A stretch of 24,146 nucleotides of DNA, taken from Chara braunii. Taxonomy: Eukaryota > Streptophyta > Charophyceae > Charales > Characeae. The stretch lies in the NCBI GenBank assembly GCA_003427395.1, contig BFEA01000252.1, forward strand, positions 127,991 through 152,136, read 5' to 3'. Below, piece by piece: positions 16,301-24,146 of this stretch. The position numbers were made by a program, and so were the translations under genes. Within the stretch, counting starts at the first letter, position 1. The number at the start of each line of letters is the position of its first letter. The notes under the pieces were generated by a model. That model did no database searches, was not told the DNA's origin, and saw only the letters and a program-made list of their open reading frames with translations.

Positions 16301-19250
16301 TAGATATGGAGTCGTTCTCGAACGCAAAAGGATTAGATTAAGACAAAACTAAGATAAAAAATCACTTTGAGTTTTTGTCTCGTCCTGCAGAAAATAAACA
16401 TCGCCTCTCGCATAAAACTGATAAAGTGTTCCCTGTGTTTACTGACCCTATATCTTGATGAAAAAAACTTTTCTTAATGCCTGAGAGAATCTAGGATAGT
16501 TTTGTGCTCTTGAATGATACGATATACTCACAATATCAGTAGACATCAGGGGTTCACAGACAAAATTACATACTTCCAAAACTAGGTCGAATTTCCTCTC
16601 GACCCTAAAGAGATAAACCATAAATATCAATGTTATTAGGCATAGCACACAACTGTCATTTGTCTATATCGTTCGGATCAAACAAAATAAGAAAGAATCC
16701 CAAGTGGATCAACTTTTAAAACTAGGTAATAATTTGTTTCTTCTACGTTGATTTAGACTTGGGATTTATACACAAAGTCTCATCCCCATTACTTCTTCAT
16801 TAGTCACCATCTAACATAAATTTGGCGAATAAGTATGCTACCCTTCACAACACAAGATGTTTCTTGTCCATCAACAACGTGTGAAGATCGTAGTTTCCTT
16901 CTTACTCCCAATACGTGCCAACTAGCTCGTTTTCAATGGCTTGGCATTCGAAACTTAGTCACTAAGCGTCATCAGAGCGAGAGCTTATTGCAGAAAAGAA
17001 AATCAAGTCATTCATACCACATTTCACAATGGCAGATGAACAAGCTCCCCTAGCTAGTTATTTCGTAAGTAACCCAAACAAACAAAAAAATAACAAGACA
17101 CACAGAAGCAAGAAGTGAGGTTTTGAGATACTTTCGTGAACATATCTGAATAGCAGGTTCGATAGCTCGAGTTTTTTGAAAAGGTCTCTTGCTTTCACCG
17201 TTTCTATCTGTTACGACCAAATCGCTTTGATTAGATATTGTCACTCCACATTACACTCCTCCTCTTCTTACCACAGAATGTTACTCATGGCATATGCGAG
17301 ATACAATATGCCAGATCAGCCACACGAGTCCAATATTCGTCCATTAAAGGAAAATTGTCGTTCAGGTCATCGAAGTAAAACATAGAGTTGGCCATGAAGT
17401 AATCGATGTTTCGGAGACGTTGAACATGCAACTCAACTCTCTGGTGGCATTGACTACGCCCTGGTTACATACTTCCTTTGTGGGGAAAATTGACTGAGGT
17501 TTGACATCTGATAGCTCGCGAGTGTCGCCAGTACCCGTGTTATTTGTTCACACCCATATCATAGCCACCCTCAACACAATCAATCGACAAAAGAAGGGAA
17601 ATGAGAGAGGAAAGAGAATGAGAGGAAGCGCTCAAAGCCTTATCTCTATTTCATATTTTTGTCGGCAATCTTTTGATTTTTGAACAATGAATTTTCCTTC
17701 TCTTTTCTTCGAGTTTGCCACTTATGAGAGTGATCTGCATCTACCAACCCAACGTGCACAAAGGTCCTTCATCAATTCTGGTCACTACAGTCGATGTGGT
17801 TTCTCTGTAGTGATGATGTTAAGTCAGACTACAAGAATTGGTCATGATAGCATGCTACTTGGTGAGGAATTAGTGACTTCAAAGACTGGTACAAACTTGA
17901 TTATTCCAAGATTCTGACAACAGTAATATCCTTCTCGCGCTGATACACAAATCACCCGCTTACAAGGCATTGATCAGGGTGATGACGATCACGCAGCGTG
18001 AAGCACTACTTGATTGTAACTCAACAAACGTAAAAAATGTGGTCCCATCTACTGACGATGCCAATTACTCAGAGTACACATGTCCTGTGTAAGTAATTCT
18101 CAACGACCTCTTTTCCATCAGACAGGGCGCAAGGGTTGCACAACCAATATTATTAAAAGGACTCATGCATAAAACCCTTGAAGGAGATCCTATATGATCT
18201 TGGTTTGAGTAATCCCCCTCTTCTCTAATTAGTACAATGCACCACTTGTCCGTTTCTTACTCCCGACTAGTTACAATACTATTCAAGGACTGTTAAAGAG
18301 AAAGCGTACAACGTAGTAGCTCATTGAGCAATTACCACTCGATCAATGGAGAGAACACTAGTCTGTTAAAAGTTGACATCGACTTTAGTCAGTGCACACT
18401 TGTCTTCTCACAAGAGTTTCGTGAAGTCAACCTGCAAGTACCAACGCCTATGGCTACCTGATGATAACTCACAAATCATCGTGTCACCAGATTGAAGTCG
18501 AGAAATAAAAGGGATAGAAGATCACTCGTAGTCATATTGATAGCATCAACAAGCTCGTTTCTTCACAATGACTGAAATGAAACATACAGCTACGGCTAAC
18601 AAGGGTTACACGAGGGAGAAGACGTAATCATTCAGTTATAAGTTCTCACACATCCAGCGAGCGACTTGCAGGATCTCGTTTCTGTTCTCCAGGTGCGCTG
18701 CTAGTACATGTCCCATGCACTTGCCTTGGCAATAGGGGATACCACAGACTGTGCATGTGGAGGCTTGCGACATCAACCACGATGCATGGGTGCACTCTCT
18801 CTTGTCGATGTCTGGTTCTCAAAAATGTCAGAATGCACCGCTAGCTCTTTGCTGTAACATGCCCATCGATGATCACGCATCCCTCTCTCGCCATACGCAG
18901 TTGCCTCACTATCCCTGATGGCGACGAGTGGTCTAAAAACAAACAGTGCAAACTTGCCAGAGCCTAGAAGACAACCGAGTACTTAGCATGCCTTAGCATG
19001 ATCATGAAATACGTATATTGTATCATCTCCAGTCATCTCTCTCAAAAGAGCAGGCTCGCTAGTAGAAGTCAATGATTACACGCAAGAAGCATTTGACGTC
19101 AACAAAAGGGGGATCACGCCCATCATCGCTCATCCCTCTCGAGTGTGTGGTAGTAATCTGACCTCTCTCCCTCTTCTGTGTGACTAGTACCTTACTCTGT
19201 ACATTTTCACCCTCCCTACTGGCCGTTACCACCTCGTAGCCTCAATTCCC
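13330..19250. other. Gene-poor, lower-GC block, possibly a decayed element
   Basis: For almost 6 kb, base composition drops in GC and there are no long simple repeats or foldback elements, unlike both flanks. No frame exceeds about 90 codons, which is what chance predicts. A few minus-strand stretches (about 14164-14602, 14760-15385, 17288-17464, 18636-18773) read as protein-like with scattered in-frame stops. Many of those stops are one C-to-T change from Arg or Gln codons. I found no reverse transcriptase, integrase or transposase motif and no terminal repeats. Confidence 0.4.
14164..14602 (-). pseudogene. Candidate decayed coding segment, unknown product
   Basis: One minus-strand frame stays readable for about 146 codons with only two internal stops (at 14545-14547 and 14398-14400), where about nine would be expected. 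G is about 27%, 17% and 24% at codon positions 1, 2 and 3 in the better part, a weak coding signature. Its last 71 codons are intact from an ATG and include EIDYEALTEPSESRHL and YLPTLWEEF. No family is recognised. Given the number of frames scanned, a run like this could occur by chance. Confidence 0.25.
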
Positions 19251-19290
19251 CTGTCAGCGTGAACTGGCCTCGGGGCCGTCCTCCACAGAC

Positions 19291-19700
19291 TCAGCGGGCG
19301 GGTGGTCCCGCTGCCATTTGTCCAGGGCGTGCCAGGACTGTCTTTGCACCACTGGCGTCTGAATCGGCCTCAGAGTCACGGTCCAAATGATGCTGCTCGC
19401 GCTCCGTGGTTCTGGTAGTGGTCTCAATCTCGTGATATGAGATTGTCACTTGGACCTCCGTCGTGACTCCATCCCTTCTGCACCTTCGCTTGGCTCGGTT
19501 CTTGGCCTGTGTGACCGCAGCTTGCAGCTTCCAGTCCACTCTCCTCTCGCTCCCTCGACGTTGATCTTTAGTTTCGCCTCTTCACAATCAAAATTTAGAA
19601 TGGTTGTGATCCAGGGCCCCTCCCCTGATACTAGAGACCAATGCGTTAAGAGTCTCCAGCAGTCTGGCTTGTAGCCATGGAACCCATTACGACAGGCCAT
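19291..19700 (-). other. Overlapping open frames, possible exon
   Basis: Two minus-strand frames (19700-19446 and 19539-19291) are open and overlap in different phases. The second encodes a basic, then acidic stretch (AKNRAKRRCRRDG, then DRDSEADSDASG). The opposite strand is open too, so the signal is not specific. GC content is higher than in the block to the left. No function can be assigned. Confidence 0.25.
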
Positions 19701-20203
19701 AGCTGCTCACCACTAAGGCCTCCAAGTACAACAAGATCAGAGTCTTACCACCCACACCCAGATAGCAGGCCTGTCAAGGACAGGTAGCAGTTGGGCCCTA
19801 AGTGGCGATCCCAGCCAGTAAAACCAGAGCAGCATAACTTCTAGCACTTACTGATCTTGCGAGAGCGTCATCCTCGTGACTATTCTTTAATAGGGCTTGG
19901 ACAGTGCCGCAGCTCCCGTGCTTGAAACAAAGATTTTACGACTTCTCAAATCGGTTAATATAACAAAGTATAATAGAATAAAGTATCAACCAATAAAAGT
20001 AAAATTAACATAAAAGTTTAGTACACCAACAGTCATTTAAATAAGAACGCTTCTTCACAGTCAGCGCTCGTGGTCTTTTCACTCGGTCTGAAAAGACAGC
20101 ACACTTGGCGCGCCGTGTGGTCCCATAAGGGGATACCGACTGAAGCGCCTCTCCCTTCAAAGGAGATCTTCGGGTTGCCCCCATGGGTACCCATGTCCGA
20201 TGT
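19701..20203. other. Unassigned intergenic sequence
   Basis: No gene is recognised. An AT-rich stretch lies at about 19925-20040. A minus-strand 88-codon frame (20033-20299) partly overlaps the GATCT repeat and is not convincing. Confidence 0.5.
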
Positions 20204-20245
20204 CCGATCTGATCTTATCTTATCCGATCTGATCTGATCTGATCC
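20204..20245. repeat. Short GATCT/GATCC pentanucleotide repeat
   Basis: About eight imperfect 5-bp units of GATCT, TATCT and GATCC type. Confidence 0.8.
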
Positions 20246-20891
20246 ACGACGGCCAGTGGCAGAAACTGATTCAACACTGATTGGTATGCGATAAAACATG
20301 TACCGGTCGTGTGTTTGCCAGCTTGACCTCTCGCTAGGGTGGCTGGTTAGCTTGCCCTCTCACGTCCTCCTGTCGCCCTTTTCAATCAATCAGCCTTGAC
20401 ATGGTCCGCTTGAGGGAACAGGTAAACCGCTCCCTATTTCCCTCTGAAGTTTGCTGTTCTCCATTCTGTTGCCCTCTCTCTATAATTAGTTAGTCTTGAT
20501 GGAGAATCAATAAGAAATGTATCTCTGATCTAAAGGCTCTTTTCGTTGGTGTCTCTGTTTGTAATCCATGTGGTGTTTCTTTTTTCTTTTGCTGTTTATA
20601 AGGGGGTGGGTGCAGTCGGAAGGAATTCCCACAGAGAACCAGCCGCGGCCCTAAGAGGCAGGCGATACGGTGAGACAGCGCAGGAAGGGAGGGTCACAGC
20701 AGCTGTACCTGACGTTTGTATCTGGATCCCTTGAGCTTACCGTCCCTCTTTTGCTGCCTCTAGAAGGGAGAGCAGGAGGAGAGCAGAGGAGGAGAAGAGG
20801 TAAGATTGATGGATCCAGGAAGGGAACCAGTTCCTCTGCCGATGGGTGTCCTGCATTCGCAAGCACGCGGCTGAATCATTTCCCTTTCCCT
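20246..20891. other. Unassigned intergenic sequence
   Basis: No gene is recognised. Short frames on both strands around 20546-20912 overlap one another and have no domain features. Confidence 0.5.
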
Positions 20892-20985
20892 CCCTTGACG
20901 ATCCATTCTTGAATCTACCTTGAAGATTCATCCTTGAATCTTCCTTGAAGATGCATACTTGAACCTTCCTTGGAGATCCATCCTT
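20892..20985. repeat. 25-bp minisatellite, about 3.8 units
   Basis: Units starting at 20911, 20936 and 20961 share the pattern GAATCTNCCTTGAAGATNCATCCTT, and a truncated unit precedes them from 20892. It degenerates after 20985 into GATGATCTTCAG. Confidence 0.88.
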
Positions 20986-21580
20986 GATGATCTTCAGTCT
21001 TCAAGGAACGGCAGGCGTCCTTCAGCTCCGCGTACAATGGACGGAGAGATGTGAGATGGAGGAGTATGACAGCATTCACTCACCAGGCCGAGCATGCTGT
21101 AGTCCGGATTTGCTCCCTCCTCATTGCCAGCCTTGCAAGATCTCAATTGTAGAATCCTCTAGATTGCAATCTTTTCGTCAGTGTGATTGCTATCAGTCAC
21201 CCTCTGGCTGATACATAACATTTAATTACATTACAATGCAATGACCGCAATGTTTCTTTTTCTTTCTTGCAACTGCCCTTGAGCCTAACGTGGATCTTCC
21301 CTGCCTACCGCTAGATTGCATTCACCCTGTACATTGTCCTCAATGTCCTGTCGCCCGCAATACCCGCTGGATCACCCACAGTGTAAGCTGCTTATAATTC
21401 CCATGCAGGGAATCCTTTCACCGGCAGAGGAGTAGAGGACATGTCAAGGGCTCTGTCCTGTCACCTCACCGCACAGCAGAGCGTGGTGGCGTATGGCAAT
21501 AAAGTCAACTGAGGCCGGCAGTGCTTCACATGCTAATTTCAATGAAAAAAAAACCACCTTTCCTGTTACTCACTATTTGC
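20986..21580. other. Unassigned intergenic sequence
   Basis: No coding or RNA feature is recognised. Confidence 0.5.
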
Positions 21581-21843
21581 CTGTCTGTGGGTCTGTCTGT
21601 CTGTCTGTCTGTCTGACTGACTGTCGGTGTGTCTGTCTGTGTGTCTGACTGTCGGTGTGCCTGTCTGTGTGTGTGTGTCTGTGAGTGTGTGTATGTCTGT
21701 ATGTCTGTATGTCTGTATGTCTGTATGTGTGTGTGTATGTGTGTATGTGTGTATGTCTGTATGTGTGTATGTCTGTATGTATGTATATGTGGATGTCTGC
21801 ATGTATGTATGTATATGTGGATGTCTGCATGTATGTATATGTG
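21581..21843. repeat. Degenerate tetranucleotide array (TGTC/TGTG/TATG)n
   Basis: GTCT units at the left grade into GTGT and GTAT units at the right. A 30-bp-class repeat (TATATGTGGATGTCTGCATG) occurs twice near the end. All long frames here on both strands are repeat translations. Confidence 0.93.
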
Positions 21844-22479
21844 TTGTCTTGTTCGCTACGCACAACTCCACAGAGAAAAGCATGGCTGTGCCAGACTGTT
21901 TCGTCGGAATTTCACTCACTCATCAGGAGGTTGAACTCCTGTGTGTGTGCGCATTCGGATCCCATTTCCGTAGTTCCGTTCCATCGTTGGGGGTGTAGTG
22001 CAAGTGGTGACTGCATATACATGCAAGCGCACGTTGTGTGCGCTGATTCGCGGACCCTTGGCGCTCAAGCGCACCCCAACGGAGCGGCGCACGACCTGCC
22101 CGGCGAAGGCCCAGGCCAAACCTGAAAAAAACAAAACAAAAAAAAAGCCCGATTCATCCCTGGGCCTGTCCCCCAGCAAAAATAGTTTTGGGGCCTAAAT
22201 GTTTTTGTTTGGCGGATCGCGCTCAAGCACGGCCCGAAACGATTTCGAATTTCATTTTGGGTGGGGGGAGGGGGGGGCGCACCGTTTCTCAACCGTAGTT
22301 TTCGCAGGTCGATACTGGCAGGGCTTCAGCAGGCCGTTTGCCTCGTTGCGGCCGCCTCCAGTCCACTCCGGGAAGCAGCGCCGTCAGTCCCCCGCCACGC
22401 GCATCGCCGACCTCCCCCTGCATTGCATCATCACCGAGGCTGAGATCTGGAGCGACCATCGCCGACTTTAACCCTCCTC
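21844..22479. other. Unassigned sequence with a GC-rich part
   Basis: 22260-22480 is markedly GC-rich, with G-runs and several open frames on both strands (for example 22199-22471 plus and 22489-22289 minus). It could be a CpG-rich promoter or exon, but there is no recognisable product. Confidence 0.4.
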
Positions 22480-23930
22480 CCTCCTCCAAGGTGAGTCTTC
22501 AGCAGCCCTCCTGCCCTCCTGCCCTCCTGCCCTCCCTCGAACTCACCTCCTCCTCCTTCCCATCTTCCCCTTCCTCCTCCTCCTCCTCCTCCATCTCTCC
22601 TCCTCGTCTCGGTATTGTTCTTTTTCTTTCTTTTTTTTCCATAGTATCGGATCTTGTACTCGGACTACCTCCTCGTCACCTCCGCTTCCTCCTCGTCCCC
22701 TCCTCCATCTCTCCTCCTCCTCGTCACTTCCTCCTTCACCTCTCATCAGCCTCCCCTCCTCTTGCATCTTTCCTTCTTCTCCTCCTCCTCCTCCTCAAGG
22801 TCTCATCATCTTTTCTTGTGTAAACTTCGATCTGTGTTGGTATCACCTCCTCTACCCTTATCCCTCCTCATCCCTCTTTCCTCCTCCATCTCTCCTCCTC
22901 CTCCTCCTCCGTCCTTCCCCGTCCATCTTTCCCCTTCCATCTCTGTCCTCCTCCTCCGTCCCTCCTCGTCCATCTTTCCTCCTCCATCTCTCCATCTCTT
23001 CTCTGCCATCTCTCCATCTCTACTCTTCCACCTCTCATCCTCCTTGTCACGGCCTCGTCGCTTTTTCTTTTTTCTTTTTTTATTGGAAACTTTGAAATTC
23101 GAACTGTGATGGTATCTCGTCCTCCTCCTCCTCCTCTATGCCTCCTCGTCCTCGTCCTCCATCCCTCCTCGTCCATCTCTCCATCTCTCCATCTCTCCAT
23201 CTCCACCTCCCATCCTCCTTGTCACCGCCTCGTCACCTTTTCTTTCTTTTTTTTTAATGGAAACTTCGAAGTTCGAACTGTGATGTTATCTCCTCCTCGT
23301 CGTTGTTGTCCTCCTCCTCGTCCTCCATGTCTCCCCATCCTTCTCCTCCATCCCTCCTCGTCCATATTTCCTGCTCGATCTCTCCATCTCTCCTCCTCCA
23401 TCTCTCCTCCTCAATCTCTCCTCCTCAATCTCTCCTCCTCCATCTCTCCATCTCCCCTCCTCTACCTCTCATCCTCCTTGTCACGGCGTCGTCCCTTTTT
23501 TTAATTTTTTAATGCACACTTCGAAGTTGATGATATCTCCTCCTCGTCGTCGTCGTCGTCCTCCTCCTCCTCCAGATCTCCTTGTCCTCCTCCTCCATCC
23601 CTCCTCGTCCATATTTCCTGCTCCATCTCTCCATCTCTCCTCCTCCACTTCTCATCCTCCTCATCACGGTTTCGTCACTTTTGTGTTTATTCGAAACTTC
23701 AAAGTTCGAACTGCGATGGTATCTCGTCCTCATCACGTCGTTGTCGTCGTCGTCGCCCTCCTCCTCCTCCTTTTCATCCTCCTCCTCCATCCCCCCTTCT
23801 CCATCTCCTCTTTCTTCCTCCATCTCATCTCCTCCTTGTCACGCCCTCGTCACTTTGTTTTTTTTTTTTTTCAATGAAACTCTAAAAATCGAACTCCGAT
23901 TGTATTTCCTCCTACTTGTCACGTTGTTGT
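22480..23930. repeat. Pyrimidine-strand-biased satellite with ~175-260-bp units
   Basis: The plus strand is dominated by CTC/TCC/ATC words over 1.4 kb. A recurring core, TCCTTGTCACGGC, then CTCGTCAC, a T-run, GGAAACTTCGAAGTTCGAAC, then TGTGATGGTATCTC, is found with cores starting near 23041, 23216, 23475, 23658 and 23833. A diverged copy lies near 22803. Spacings are about 175, 259, 183 and 175 bp. Apparent Ser/Pro/Leu-rich (plus) and Arg/Glu/Gly-rich (minus) frames are by-products. No gene is inferred. Confidence 0.85.
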
Positions 23931-23941
23931 CGTTACTTCTT

Positions 23942-23998
23942 TTTCCATGGACATTTGGAATTTCCATGGACATTTGGAATTTCCATGGACATTTGGAA
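23942..23998. repeat. Perfect 19-bp tandem repeat, three units
   Basis: TTTCCATGGACATTTGGAA is repeated three times without a mismatch (23942, 23961, 23980). Perfect identity suggests a recent expansion. Confidence 0.97.
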
Positions 23999-24146
23999 AG
24001 CAATTGTTTCCGTTTGTGAAACAGTGAAAGGCAATTAATCGTTTTTTTTCCCCGTTTATGTTTTGTAAGAGCAGTGAAAGTGCTATTTTCGTGGGTTTTG
24101 GGGGGGGAGGAGGGGGTGGAATAAGGCTCTGATTTCATGGGGTTTC
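23999..24146. other. Unassigned right end
   Basis: Short sequence with T- and G-runs. No feature is recognised. Confidence 0.4.

Noticed and set aside
13330-19250. Retrotransposon polyprotein
   Set aside because: I looked for YVDD/YADD-type reverse transcriptase motifs, integrase zinc-finger patterns and terminal repeats and saw none; kept only as a low-confidence decayed block.
19711-19770. Small P-loop-like exon (minus strand, LGVGGKT) between AG and GTGAGC
   Set aside because: Only 20 codons, lacks the full GxxxxGK[ST] spacing, and no following GTPase motifs were found.
20892-20985. CRISPR-like direct repeats (25-bp and 19-bp arrays)
   Set aside because: Units are directly adjacent without spacers, in a eukaryotic context.
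21566-22125. Cys/Val-rich and Thr/His-rich frames of 96-146 codons
   Set aside because: Both strands are open because of the TGTC/TGTG/TATG array.
22338-24019. Several Ser/Pro/Leu-rich (plus) and Arg/Glu/Gly-rich (minus) frames over 100 codons
   Set aside because: By-products of the pyrimidine-biased satellite; all frames are open together and share no domain.

Overview
This is eukaryotic nuclear DNA from the green lineage, most likely a streptophyte (charophyte alga or early land plant). The one clear gene encodes a chloroplast-targeted DnaJ-type zinc-finger protein with plant-specific C-terminal features. The rest is intergenic DNA with long dinucleotide and trinucleotide repeats, foldback elements and retroposed Pol III RNA copies. 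I see no bacterial operons, rRNA genes or CRISPR arrays. The species is not determined.

Layout. 1-3.8 kb is dense in small repeats: two foldback (MITE-like) families, a 60-bp tandem repeat, a 5'-truncated U6 snRNA retropseudogene on the minus strand with a perfect 10-bp target-site duplication (TSD), and a tRNA-derived SINE with its own perfect 10-bp TSD. That SINE carries two tRNA-like halves facing each other. 3821-4792 is the zinc-finger gene, an uninterrupted 323-codon frame that looks like PSA2 (photosystem I assembly, thylakoid lumen). 5-7.3 kb holds more foldback elements and a clear assembly artefact: a complete Nextera mate-pair junction adapter at 6701-6738 between two exact 207-bp copies of the same sequence. 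7.6-9.0 kb has a dispersed 48-bp repeat, a GTT-rich tract and a probable minus-strand coding exon of unknown function (9012-8644 or 8569). 9-13.2 kb is non-coding with simple repeats and two assembly gaps. 13.3-19.3 kb has lower GC content, few simple repeats and no recognised gene, with scattered coding-like minus-strand segments that may be a heavily decayed element. 20-24.1 kb holds short satellites, including a 1.4-kb pyrimidine-strand-biased array with a roughly 175-260-bp higher-order unit.

The genes do not form a pathway. The main messages are one photosynthesis-related gene, evidence of LINE-type retroposition of Pol III transcripts (two insertions with 10-bp TSDs), at least two non-autonomous foldback families, and several assembly defects that would mislead gene prediction if left uncorrected.
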